Below, piece by piece: positions 35,292-47,660 of a DNA stretch of 64,000 nt. The stretch comes from Ailanthus altissimus (lineage: Eukaryota > Streptophyta > Magnoliopsida > Sapindales > Simaroubaceae). Numbering within the stretch: the first letter of the stretch is position 1; each line of letters starts with the position of its first letter. The DNA lies in the NCBI GenBank assembly GCA_946807835.1, contig OX327712.1, positions 18,742,001 through 18,806,000 on the forward strand. Reading direction: 5' to 3'. The position numbers and the translations under genes were made by a program. The notes below the pieces were generated by a model. It ran no database searches. It was not told the DNA's origin and saw nothing but the letters and a program-made list of their open reading frames with translations.

Positions 35292-38200
35292 CTGGAAGAT
35301 CAATATTTCCAGATTAGATGGTTGCTCATTATGCTTTCAAAAGTGAGAAGATAAAAAATTGAAGAGGAAAAGGTAATAGAACTGCCAAGAGAATATTTGG
35401 GCCAGTAAATGAGCTTGAACTTTTCTCACGGCCTCACTGAATTACAACAATTGACAACAAAATATACCAAGAGACAATAATCTTAGGATATGCAGCCAAG
35501 TTGGTGTGTGAAGGAATTAAGATTTAAAATCTCTAAAGCGATGAATAAAGAACAAAAATAACTTTGTTTAGTAGAAAAACAAAATGATAGTTAAAGACAA
35601 TAAAATGAAATGAGGCCTGTCAAGAAAACTGCGAATAGAATATTTGGACCAATAAATGAATTTGAATTTTAATCATAGCCTCAAGACTGAATGAGAACAA
35701 ATAAACAAAATATCCGAAGATTTAAAATCAGTAAAATGATAGTTAAAGAAGATAGATAACTTTTTGTTTAAAACACAGGAACATTGAAGAGGATAGAGCC
35801 GAAAGCAGACTTGATCGTCCCAAGAAAACTGGAATAAACCTAGAAAATTTTGGTTCTAGGAAATCACTTTCCTCCTGAACTTCCATGCAGACGATAGAAT
35901 GGCAGGCCATTCAACTGTTTCCATTGATGAAATCCTGAAATATTGAACGGAATAATAATTAACTCACAACTGCTGCATTGAAAATGCGAGCACCATCAAT
36001 GTGAAGCTTTAAGCCGTGCTTCTTGGCGATCTCTCCAACTCTGTCAGTATATTCTACAGAAAGGCATCTACCACCACAGCTGCAGTTAAAATAAATTTTA
36101 TAAGAATTATGAACGTCAAAGGACAAAAGAATGATTAAATAAATTGCAAAGAAAACAAATACATCTCCAAATTGTGCACACTTCCTAGGAATAAAGACTT
36201 GATACGCTACCAGCATTAACTTGTACATATATAAAAAATAAAGGAAACGGAAAGCCTCATGAAAGACTGTAGTTCTTCCATTTCTAAGTAGGAGATCCTT
36301 CAACTAGAAATAACATTTCAATTTCACACATGACGGTACATGAACTACCATTAGCAGGAGGAACAAGAACAGTCAATAATAGATTCCTTTCTTGGCAAAA
36401 ATGATCAATTCAGTTTCCTTTCCCTCTTCCTGGCCATTATTCGCTCAATTGATGTACACGGCAATTATGCTACATATAAAATCGCAACTGAAGAACACAA
36501 TCTATAATACATGCAAATCCATCCATGTGTGATACTAAGTTGATCACAAATCGATCAGCCCAAATTTTTTAACACAAAAAGGAAAGAAAGGCAGACCATA
36601 ATACATATGCTTACATAAACACTCTGTTTCTCTTATTACTTGATTATTGAGAAATACATTCACTTGGATAACAATCAACTTCTAACCTTAAAACGTCCCA
36701 TGCGGACAAAATAAATATATTATAACTTGTTGACGAAATACTTCATAAAATTATGAATAATGCAACAAACAATGAAAAAATTATAATAGATAAAGGAAGG
36801 TAGAATAAAGTATACAACGATTTTATATAGTTCAGTAATTGTCTATATCCACGACAAATTAAAATTTATGCTTTTTATTAATAAATCATTAAGCACTCAC
36901 AAAGAATGATTTTATAAAGATCACAAACTTCACAAAGAACTTTCTCTTAAAAGAGATTACAATACCTCTTGATGCTAAATTGATGCTAATCTATGGTGTT
37001 GTATGGTGATTGATATTTACAAGGGTTTATATAGTCCCTAAGGCGTTCATCTAAATCCTAATACTGTTGGGATAAAGGTTTACAAGTTGGAGAACTCAAA
37101 ACCAACTTAAAGACTTCAAAATAACTCAGATAGGGAGTTAAGGTTGCAATTGGCGCCTAGGCGCTGAAGGTTTACTAGTGGCTGGGCAAATTTGCCCAAT
37201 TTTCCTTCTTTTGATGCCCTTTCTTGCACTCTGCACTTCCAACCCTAACTCGAACATGCTCAGTCTTCTTGTCTTCATTTCTACTCATAAAAATACATTA
37301 TCCATAGTATTTTTAATCACAATTTTCACAAATTCTCTCCTCGATTCAAAATCTACCAAAAAGTTCTCAAAGATCCTTTATCTCCATGTCACCTTACTTG
37401 CTCACTTAGAGGCAACTTCAGTTAAGTCTTTACATAGGATGAACTTAACTGAGGGTAAGGTTTAGTCAACATATCCATAGGATTTCAGACGATAAAATTT
37501 TTGTTAGCCTAATCTTGTCACTTTTAACTATCTCTAATGAAATGGAGTTGCACATCAAAGTGTTTTGACCTTTCATGAAACACTTGATGTTTACTTAGTT
37601 GTATATTACTTTATCTATCATAATATACACAGATGTTAATATTTTCAATAGCCATCATCTCTGCACTTATACCTTTTAATTACATGGTTTTCTTAATAGC
37701 TTCATCCATAGCTATATACTCTGCCTCTGTAGTTGATAATGTCACCACATGCTATTAAATTAACCTTCAGCATACATTACACCAAAACTCTATGAATATG
37801 TACCCTATCAATTGTTGGAATTTGTGCTCATGTGTCATCCTAATTTTTTAGGAATATTGTATTTTCATACTTATGCAATAAATAAATATTTCATTAAATC
37901 GTTAATTATTTTTATTAAGGTAAGATGCTTGTAACATTTCAAATATTGTATTGATCTGAACGAGTTTAGATCAGGTTTAAAGAGTTAGAACCTTGTCTAA
38001 AATGGGACAAAGACCTGAGAATATACTTGTAATGACATAGTTGTAAATAGTTACAAGCGTTGTTAAGAAATATCATTGTGTAAATATGTTCTCAAATTAA
38101 ATGTTTCTAATCTATTTCCACTAATGCATGGTCTATCGAATAGAACCAATCTGTATAGTCTAAATGGTTAATCTTAGCAAACCATGAGCTTAGTGAAAGC

Positions 38201-41200
38201 TCGTATAGATATACATGTATTTAGTGAGGACTAGATACTGAACAAGACTTAATGAAGACCTCCAATAGATATCCTATAAATCTGTTAGTAGAGGGTCTTC
38301 TCGAGTTGAGTCCTAAGACCTGAGTATTACAGTGGACTTGCGAGTGATCCACCATACTTAGGTTCCATACATGTCAGAGACCTTTCATGGTCTGACCGTT
38401 AGGTGTTGCTGGGTATGGTTCGATGCTTATGGAGTCCGATGTAGGTAAATATGAGATTCGTCAACTTATATGGGTGAGTTAAATATCCAGATGCTCTAAG
38501 GTTGTATTCTAGGAAGTCTTATGGCCATAAGCATTTTACCCGAAAAAGAGTTTCCTGTGGAGTAAATAATATTGCAAAGGAATTTGCGTATATTATTTAT
38601 TAGAATACGAATCAAAAGAGATAAGTTTACGGTTGAGTAATAGGGGACTTGACGCTATTGATCTATGTCTCCACTCTTTGAGGATATTAATGATTGAGGG
38701 ATTGTATGAATATAGATTAACCTCAATTTGTATGGTTTAACTCGTCATTTTGTATTATCCATAACGTGTGTGGGGGGGGCATCAGTTATAGACTTACAAA
38801 AATGCTTCGTGAGACAAAATGAGTGTGAACTTAGGGAGTTTCACTATGTGAAGTGTACTCGTTGAGCACGTAGGTAGCACACTGAATTAAATTGTTCAAT
38901 CCAAGAAGTTTTTGAAAAATATAAATTTACTTTAGAGTTTGTCAGGGAATAATTAAGGTTTAAGTGTTAAATTCAAAATTGTGCCAAGTGAGACTTGACA
39001 TTTTTTTATTTATCTAGTGTATATCTCAAATTGTATCAATAATTTGTATGGGTACTAAATTGGGCATTTGTAGATATAGCCACCATTTAAATAAAATAAT
39101 TATTATTTTATTTAAATTAAATTAATTATTTACTTATTTATTTTAGGGTCTTTCGGGAAGTAGTTAAGGTTTAAGTGTTAAATATAAAATTATTTTAAGT
39201 GAGACTTGATACTTTTATCTATTTAGTGTATGTCTTAAATTATGCCAATAATATATATGGATACTAATTTGAGTATTGGTAAATAAAAAAAAATTTTATT
39301 AAAAAAAAGAAATAAAAATGATATTTTTATGAATTCATTTGATTCATTCGCTTTATAATTGTTCTATGTTCATTGCATGGAACAAAGAAAAATATGTGTT
39401 GAAACTTGATTGGCTAAACAAAAGGTTAATTATATTTGTTATGGCCAAATGAAATTTTCAAATGTTCAAATTTATGATTCAAGAGTGATGTATTTAATAT
39501 TATTAAAACTTGATTTGTCATGTTATTTAGAAAAGCAAGAGGTGGCGTATTATCAAGATAATGGCCACTTATTTTGCTTTATATTCAGCCAACAAAGCAA
39601 GCAGTACATTATGTCTTTTAATTGCCTTGTCATGCTAATATAAATGGCATTCAAGTCCATTTTTATTGACTAAAATATAGGCAAAGGTTGCTTATAAATT
39701 GAGAACAATGGACGAGTGCAAAGTGAGAACAAAAATAGTAAGATAGAGTGAAGAGTTCATTTGGAAGAAAATTGGTGTTTACACTTTATAAAGTTAAGAG
39801 TTAACTTTAATAATAAGGTCCGAGAGATAAGAATTAATAGTAGCAAGAGTTGCTTTAAGACTTTTGAAAGGGAAAGTTACCATTCTAGTTTGAGGAAGTC
39901 CTCCGCGTTTTAAATTAGAATTGTTCAAAGCACACTTTGAGAGTGAGTCCCCTATTTTTATAGTGTAATGAGATTATTTTAATATGTATTATATTTTCAC
40001 TGCGTTGCATGTGAGATATGCAATATTTAAATTATTTTAAAATGCACATAAGTGCACGTGCACACAACTCCATCATCAATGACCTCTTCTTGTCAAGGTT
40101 ACTCACATAATCTGAATCGACGTATCCTCTTATGATTTCACTTTCATTCTCAGCCTTTTTGTCCAATAATCCTTGCTCTAACATTCGCTTGAGATATCTA
40201 AAAATCACTTGACCGTTAGCCATTGATCATTTCTTGAATTTGCCATGTATAAACTTACAACATTCACCGCTTATGCTGTGTCTAGTTTCGTGCAAACCGT
40301 GACATACATGATGCTTCCAACAATGCTAACAAATGGTATTTTACTTATCTATAGTTTATTTTCTTTGAATTCTAGCGATTGTGCTACCGACAGTTTAAAA
40401 TGTATAGCCCAAGGAGTGTAGACAGCCTCTACATTAGACGTATCAAATCTGTCAAGTATCTTGAGTATATATCTCTATTGTGACAAAGATAACATCTATT
40501 CTATTTCTCACAATATCTATACCCGAAATTCTCTTTGATGCTCACAAATATTTCATTTTAAACTCATCACACAACTACATCTTCAACTTTTATATTTCTT
40601 TCATATCTTTAAAGATAATTAACATATCATCCAGATAAAGAAGCAAATACACGTATAGGTCTTTATTTAAGACCTTAAAGTACACATAACCGTCATACTT
40701 ACTTATATTCAATTTACAAGTCATTATGAAATCATCAAATCTCCTATACCATTACCTTGGTGATAGCTTTAGCCCCTACAAGGACTTTTTAAATAAACAA
40801 TGATACTCCTCATTGTCGAGTTCTTCAAACCCTTGTGGCCGTGACATGTATATCTTCTCTTCACTCTTTCTTTAAAGGAAAACAGTCTTTACATTCGTTT
40901 GCTCTAGATATAACTTGAGGTTCATACACATGACTAGCAAAATCCTAATGGATGTATACTTGACTATCGATAAAAATATCTCATGAAAGTCAATCCCCTC
41001 ACGCTGAGTGAAATCTTATGCCATTAGCCTAGTTTTATACCTTGTAGACTCTACTTTCAGTATCCCCTCTTTAATCTTGTACTCCCATTTGCACCTAATT
41101 AGTTTCTTTTAAGAGGCTTCTTTACAAATTCCCAAAATTTTTCTCAATGAGAGAACTAATCTCTTCCTAAATTGATCTTTTCATAGCCTCTCTATATGTC

Positions 41201-44200
41201 TTAAGCTCATCAAATACAAGTGTGAAAGCATAATTAAAGGCAAGAGCAATTAAAACTGCTTGTGCATACTTTATTGATGGCTTACTTATTGTCATTAGCC
41301 TATCTCTAGCTAGTTGGTATTCTTCAAATTTCATCTCATGAGTCCTAGTTTGTCTTTGGGTGGGCTTTGAGGAACTAACTGATATCTTTTATTCATCATT
41401 AAGTGTTAACGTACTGAAGTATTGATCTGGGGGCATCTCGGATCTACTCTTAAACTCTACTTCAACTTTAACTGTTTTTGGTGCTGAAACTTTCTTTAGA
41501 ACATGCTCTTCCTTCACTTTTTCTTTAAGAACTTTCAACATTATCGTCTCATCGATCGTTGCATCTATACTTATGATACTTCTTAGCGGCTTCAACTTAA
41601 TACACTATACCTTGCATCTTTTTACACCTTCGGGAAATCTTATTAATCTCTCATTTAAGGCTCTAGGTTCTAACTTGCCTTGACCCATATATACAAATGT
41701 TGGACAATCAAATATCTTAAAGTGATCATACTTAGGAGGGCTATCTAATCACTTTTCTCCAGGTGTCTTGATGTCTATCACTAAAGAAAAACTTCTACTG
41801 ATCAAGTTGGCTATCATTACTATAGCCTCACCCCAAAATGCCTTATATACCTTCACAATGGTCAACAAACATCTTACTCTCTCACGCAAGGTGACATTCA
41901 TCTTTTTTGCAAAACTATTCTACTGTGGTATTAATCTCATAGTTTTGTGCGATCCATGCTTGGCACTAAAGTTATCAAACTCTTTGTTGCAATACTTAAA
42001 ACTATTATCCGTCTTTAGTCTCTTTATCTTCTTGTCAATTTGATTCTCTATAAGGGTCTTCCAAGATTTGAATGTTTCAATACTTACTCCTTACTCTTTA
42101 ATATATACATTCACAGCTTTTTAGAATAATAATTAATCAACGTGAGGAAGTACCTCGCCCTAACATATGTAACTATTTGTGCTGGCCCTCAAAAATCCAA
42201 GTGTATATAATCAAGAGTACTATATTTTTTGTACTCTCCAGTATTAAACTTTACCCATGTGCTTTTCCAAGCATAAGGCTCATAAATTTTTAATGGTTAG
42301 AACTTATCCTTTCCAAACACTTTTTGATCATATAACTCCTTTAGGTTCTTTTCACCTAGGTACGCTAATCTTAGATACAATAGCTTGGTTTGCATATTCT
42401 TATTATTGATAAAGAATGATGTAGAATCATTCACTGCTTCTTTTTTCAGCACATACAAACTATTGTACCTATCACCTCTCTTCACAACCATTAAACCTTT
42501 CAACACCTTCATAATCTTTCTTTCAGTTATGATGGAATACCTATTTTGGTCTAACATACCCAGTGAAATTAAGTTCCTCTTAAGGTCAAGAATATATCTA
42601 ACTTCTAACAACTCTCTCACTTTTTCATCATATAGCCTTGTTGGAGATGGTGCTTACATGCCATTTTAATATTCTATGACTATCAATTATTTAATATTTA
42701 TACAATATACATTTCAAATAAATTTTTATAATAAATAGTAAGATGCTTGTAACGTTTTAGACATTGTATGATCTGAAAGAGTTCGGATTTAGTCTAAAAA
42801 AATTTAGATCGGTGCTAAGAGTTAACAACGCTGAAAGTTATAAATGCTAAGAGTTAGCAGATTATAAGAGTTGGCAAAATCTAAGAGTTAGAGCCTTAAT
42901 TTGAAATGAGATAAAGACCTGGGGATATATTGTAATGTATAGTTACAAAGAGTTACAAATGGTGTTAGAAAATATTATTATAAAGTATTTTCTTGAACAC
43001 CTTATTCCTGGTTTATTTTTTTCGATGCAGGTATATCAGTGAACCTTTTTTATATAGATCAGTGTATGCCTATATCTGGATGGTTCAAATGGTTAGTTTT
43101 AGTAGACTATTAGCTTAGTGGAAGCCCATATAGGTATACAGGTATTCAGTAAGGACTGGATACTGAAGAGATTCATGAGGACCTCTAATAGACATCCCAT
43201 AAAGCCGTCAAAAGAAGGTTTTCTTGAGTTAGGCAGTCTTCGTGGTCATTTAACTTTAGTGCCACGGTAGACTTATGAGTGATTTACCAAACTTTGGTTC
43301 TACGAATATCGGAAACTTTTTATGGTCTGACTGTTATGTGTTGCTGGGTAGTGTTCAATATTTATGGAGTTCAGTGTGTGTAGATTTGGGATCCATCAGC
43401 TCTTATGAGTGAGTTGTATATCCCGATGCTCCGAGATTATATATCAGAAAGTCTTATGGCTATAAGCATGAGCCCCAAAAAAGAGTTTTTTGTATGGTTA
43501 AACAATATCGTAAAATTATTTGCGCATATTATTTATCGAAATACGAATCTGAAGATAAGTTCACAGTTGAGCGTATAGAGATTTGACGATGATGATCTAT
43601 ATCCCTGTTCTTTTAAGATATAAGTGACAGAAGAATTATATGTATACATTATGATCTCAACTTGTATAATTTAACGCGTTAATTTATAATATTCGTGACG
43701 TGTGCGTGAGATATTATTCACAAACTCATAAAAGAGTTTTATTTGACAAATCGAGTGTGAACTTAAGGAATCCCACAATATAAAGTGTACTCATTATACA
43801 CTAGGGTAACATACTAAACTAAATAATTTAATTTAATAAATTCTAGCAAACAAGATATTATTTTAGGATCTTTCGAAATATGCACTTATCAAGACTTAAG
43901 TATTAAGTATATTAATTAATTAACAATAATTATTAACCAATGAAATGATAACAACCGGCACAATCTAAATCATTCATTTTTCAACTTTGTAATTACAATA
44001 ATACACTTACTCGCTAGACAAGCAACTTTTATTAAACAAGAATTGTTTTTTGTTTTATTTAATATTTTAATGTCAAACAATTATAAAGAAATACAAGGTA
44101 CATGTATTAATTGTTGTTAAATGATTAAACAAATAAAGAAACATGTAAGAATGACGTAGGGGAAAGTAATGCTTACTTTGCTTGTGTATTCTCCAAACAG

Positions 44201-44619
44201 ATAAGCCTAGTAGTTGGGGTGTAAAGCTCCTTTCTTGGATCTCTAATGGCGGCTTCAATTAAATCAATGTCCATTGTCCCATCCTTGTTGTTCTTAACGG
44301 TCTTTGGATGCACACCTCCGATTGTAGAAATGCCTCCATTCTCTAAATTGTGAATATGAGATTTGTCTCCAAGAATGACCTCACTGCCCTTTATGTCGCA
44401 ATGAACAAGCACGCTAATGAGGTTACCCATTGTGCCCGATGGCACAAACAGAGTAGCTTCCTTGCCCATAACTTTTGCCATTTCTGTTTCTAGACGGAAT
44501 GCAGTCGGATCACCTATTAGTGTATCATCATCAACCTCAGCGTTTGCCATAGCAACTCTCATTGCTTTAGTCGGTTTGGTGACTGTGTCGGACCGGAGAT
44601 CCACGATTCTACTTGCCAT
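33810..44619 (-). CDS. THA1: L-threonine aldolase gene, copy A (nine exons, TE-expanded intron 1)
   Basis: Plant-type low-specificity L-threonine aldolase, a PLP-dependent enzyme cleaving L-threonine to glycine and acetaldehyde; THA1 and THA2 cannot be told apart here. Exons on the minus strand: 44619-44177, 36079-35968, 35291-35241, 35123-35052, 34957-34825, 34692-34634, 34363 to about 34259, about 34010-33949, 33848-33810. Together they give about 360 codons, the usual family size. PLP lysine motif [16 protein letters not shown] and GGGMRQ are all present. Splice phases agree through exons 1-4 and 5-6. Doubts: the base pair before exon 5 reads GG instead of AG, so its acceptor looks lost; the exon 7/8 junction has no clean donor/acceptor pair keeping frame; intron 1 is 8.1 kb of nested transposons; and VLGYDPT is altered to TLIGDPT. 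It may be a recent pseudogene or poorly expressed gene. Confidence 0.75.
35968..36079 (-). CDS. Threonine aldolase copy A, exon 2
   Basis: 112 bp between acceptor CTGCAG and donor GTGAGT. Reads [20 protein letters not shown] and [12 protein letters not shown]; the Asp and Arg of HIDGAR are the family's conserved PLP-site residues. No stop, unlike the equivalent exon of copy B. Confidence 0.87.
36728..42638 (-). mobile_element. Copia retrotransposon remnant in aldolase intron 1
   Basis: Minus-strand copia relic. Pre-integrase at 42620-42297 ([12 protein letters not shown]); integrase region about 42200-41600 with many stops; linker and reverse transcriptase region about 41600-40230; RNase H at 40223-40081 ([15 protein letters not shown]), resuming at 37807-37400 with STTEAEYIA and DMLTKPLP beyond the solo LTR insertion. 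A probable LTR remnant runs from about 37390 down to 36728, where TGTTGAC on the plus strand marks the LTR end next to aldolase intron sequence; it carries a TATA-like box near 37030. Gag and the 5' LTR are missing: homology is cut at 42638 where another LTR fragment begins. Confidence 0.8.
37813..40075 (+). repeat. Solo LTR inserted in the copia RNase H
   Basis: 2,263 bp from TGTTGGAATTTGTGCTCATG to CTCCATCA, flanked by a perfect five-base duplication TCAAT (37808-37812 and 40076-40080). The copia RNase H reading frame is continuous across the join if the LTR and one TCAAT are ignored, which proves the insertion. No internal region remains, so it is a solo LTR left by recombination between two LTRs. 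It matches 26997-29369 in opposite orientation and shares the internal duplication (AAGGTTTAAGTGTTAAAT near 38957 and 39169). The open segment at 39410-39643 has no recognisable product. Confidence 0.92.
42639..43950 (+). repeat. LTR fragment of the young element's family
   Basis: Starts TGTTGGAGATGGTGCT and follows the LTR of 13910-16098 with many substitutions for about 1.3 kb (for example GATCTGAAAGAGTTCGGAT near 42771). The 3' part of the LTR is lost; the right edge is approximate. It joins the truncated copia element directly on its left. Sequence from about 44088 to 44176 is again aldolase intron. Confidence 0.75.
44177..44619 (-). CDS. Threonine aldolase copy A, exon 1
   Basis: Open from [20 protein letters not shown] to ICLENTQA, 147 codons plus two bases, followed by donor GTAAGC. 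The two leftover bases AA join C at the start of exon 2, so the phase is correct. It holds the N-terminal segment and part of the PLP domain, including [11 protein letters not shown] and [13 protein letters not shown]. No internal stop. Confidence 0.88.
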
Positions 44620-45864
44620 TTTTGCATAAACTACACCAAAAACAATTAATTAAAATAGAAATCGAGATTCATTGATTTTCCAAATTTTTTTTAGACTAAA
44701 CCATTTTTTTCTAGGGTTTGGAGGTATGGTTAGTCGGAACAAAAAAAAGGCCCGGCTGGGTCTGCCTAGGCCAGGCCGTGGATGTGGAAATCAAAGCAGG
44801 CTTAGTTGAACTAAATTAAAGAGATATTTGTACTAAAAATGGCGAATGCAAAATAATGAATTCAATTTCAGCTACTCATAGGAATCAATGCTTGCGTAAT
44901 TTCCTTTTTGCCACCATTGTTGGATAATATGAACTAAAGCAAACGACAGTCCATCAAATTTCAGTTAATCCAAAGACTTCAGTTAAAAATTAAATAGCAA
45001 AAAAATATAGTAATATAAGAAAAGAAGAAAAATTTTAAAATTATGTGTCATGTGCAATAAAACAGTTTTTCTTTTGTCCAATTTCCTCTTTATTTCCTAA
45101 AGAATGTAGCTTCTACAGATTGAAGAACCAAATTATAGAAATCTGATTTGTTTGCCAAATCTTAGACTGTAAACAGAAAATAATCTGAGACCATGCTAAC
45201 CCTCAATTTTAAATGACTTGTTCCTGCCACTGATTTTGTGAGAATCTTTTGGTCAAAACAAAACATGGACGGGGATTCAGGAAATTCAGTAATCTTTCGG
45301 CCAATTTAATCAGCATATATACCTGCCTAATTCCAGTAACAAAGGGCTATTATGAAACTAATATTCAGGAACTTCAAGCAATCCAACGAAGAGATAGTAC
45401 AAGAGGGAGAAGGTCAAACCTGTCTAAGCTCTTTTTCTTCTCCGACGAAAATACTTCAAAACAACCAAAATTTCCATCTTTTTATGCCAAAATTCCCAAC
45501 ATTCAACCTGATTTCCAAATATTTTTGTCGAAAGCATATGATTCTATGATCTTGTACCTTTGATCGAATCAACGACTCAATCATCCACTTGGCAAATGCC
45601 ACTGACAACGTTAGAAGAAACAAGTTATCTGATGCACATTTAATGGCTAAAATCCACTTAAAGGCAGAAAGTACTTTTTGGGCTGTAACGCTTCTTAACA
45701 CAGCCACGTTTAATACAAAAAGAAATCAAAGAATCTCTAAAGACAACGGCAAAAGCTTGCCAAATAGTCATCTAAGATAATTTTTACAGTTAAAATTTAT
45801 ACTTTGTTTCCTATTAGAAATCATATACAAACACATGAATGCATGCATGAACATAAATATATTT
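44620..45864 (-). other. Upstream flank of threonine aldolase copy A
   Basis: No protein gene. Collinear with 7337-8700 upstream of copy B, including a probable noncoding first exon near 45420-45500 (minus strand). Homology to copy B ends exactly at 45864, where the MULE begins, so the transposon sits about 1.2 kb upstream of the ATG and cuts the original promoter region. Confidence 0.65.
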
Positions 45865-46417
45865 GGGAAATTTCCCATTTTGACCAAAAATTTAAATAAA
45901 AATATAATTTTGACCAAAGTCAAATCTCTTAATTTATATTAACCAAATACTAAATTTTTTTCTTATTTTACCCTTGTCTTCAAAAACAAAACAAAACACA
46001 AAAAAATCAAAACAACTCCCTCTCACTTTCACTCGGCAACTTTTTCTAAAATTTCCAAAATTCTCATAATTCGTAGATCGGCTCTAAACTTAGTATATTT
46101 TGAAGATTTCAACTATAATAATCAAGCGTGAAGTTGAAAAAACAAAAAAAGAGCAAAAATTAATGAGTTTTTATTTTAAATTTAGTTTTGTTGATTTTTT
46201 AAGTTATTTTTTTTTTTAATTGTTAGAAATGTATACATGTAGTGTTAGTAATATAGAAAAAAAGGTTGAAAATGTGCGTAAAATGCAAAAAAAAAAAGGG
46301 GTTAAAAATAGTGGATTCCGGTCATTTTCTGTGAGTCACAGCACGTGCAGGGACGCACGCTGGCGTGCGGCCACAGTGCAATGCGCGCATCGTATGCACG
46401 CAACCCACACCATATGG

Positions 46418-46586
46418 TAATTTTATTAATTTTTAATTAATTAAAAAAATATATTTTATTTATTAATAATTATTTAAATTAATATGTGTGTTAATAATAA
46501 TTACTTCATTGTTATATTATTTTATATTATTGTTTTTTTAGTTGTAATATTAGGTTTTTGTGTATATGTTAATAGTAATTTTATTA
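46418..46586 (+). repeat. MULE left inverted arm
   Basis: Matches the reverse complement of the right arm (52866-52641). The left arm has one copy of a block of about 70 bp that is present twice on the right. Confidence 0.85.
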
Positions 46587-46619
46587 ATTCTATATGCTAA
46601 TATTTTTTTAACTTAATTT

Positions 46620-47660
46620 TTTTTTTAGAAAGGAAAATATTTCAAAGATTACGTGATTGCCAAAAATAAAGTCTACCAATCAACCGTACATACTTACTCG
46701 AAGTTATGGGTTATGAAAAATATAAAAGACAAATTGACTTCGAGTCAGGTCGAAATATTTAGAACCATATGTTTTAGTTATTTTTTGGATGTATCGGATA
46801 TTCTATTCTCAGATATTTTAGCACGTGAGATTTGATTAAGACACATACATACCAAAAATTTATATGAAGAATTATGATTCTATATAGGAAAAAAAAGGCA
46901 TTAGATTCTCCTGTTTAGAATTTTTTTTTATTACTGGTTTAAGGATGAGAGATTATCTCGTAGTAAGTGGGTTAGGTGATAGACTATGATATAAATATTT
47001 TTTGAGTAGAAGTGAGTTGACTTACAGGAATTTGGATTCGTGGTTCGTGAGCATTACATTTGACGACGATGATGTAGATGTAGCAAAATGTATCTATTTT
47101 ATATATTTCATAAATTGTTAATGTTACGTAATCAGAATAGAGCCGTACAATATTTTATGCTTCTCATCGTAGATAATCTTGATGAGTTTAATACCTATAT
47201 TGAAGCACGATTGCATGAATTGTACTCTATAATAGTTTATGCACAGCTCTAATTAAAAAGTTAGTGAAGCTCAGAAAAGCGAGCACTTTGGATAGAGAAT
47301 CATACAACCTATACTCATTTAGTCAAACATTCTTAGTGAGTAATTCTATTTTATCGATTCATTATCATTTTGGGATATAGAAAAAATTATTTGTTAACAT
47401 TATTATTTCTTTCATTTATTATCATATCAGGTGTAGATCTATGAGGCGATACCAAGATGTGGAGAGGTGTTAGCCCGCAAGAATGGATACTATTTTTTAC
47501 GTCTTCTAAATTGGTTTGGTACGGGCACCCCATTTACAAAAGTATCGTAAAGTACTCTTTAATGGTGTTGAGGTATGCTTTTATGTTCAACAAAAATATA
47601 TGTAATTTCCTTATAACTTTTATTATTTTTTCTAATAATGATTAATAAATGTAAAATATT
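46620..47660 (+). pseudogene. DUF1985-type domain remnant in the MULE
   Basis: An open segment at 46653-46835 includes TSSQVEIFRTICFSYFLDV, the pattern at the start of the plant DUF1985 domain that usually precedes Ulp1-like peptidases. Further pieces follow in other frames, for example a stretch near 47437-47500 reading EAIPRCGEVLA. Stops and shifts separate the pieces. Between 47660 and 48560 only short scraps can be read. Confidence 0.6.

Noticed and set aside
37178..37465. Plus-strand open frame of 95 codons
   Set aside because: Antisense of the copia RNase H end and LTR remnant; no independent support.
26997..40075. LTRs at 26997-29369 and 37813-40075 as the two ends of one element
   Set aside because: They face opposite directions and each has its own target duplication, so they are separate solo LTRs.
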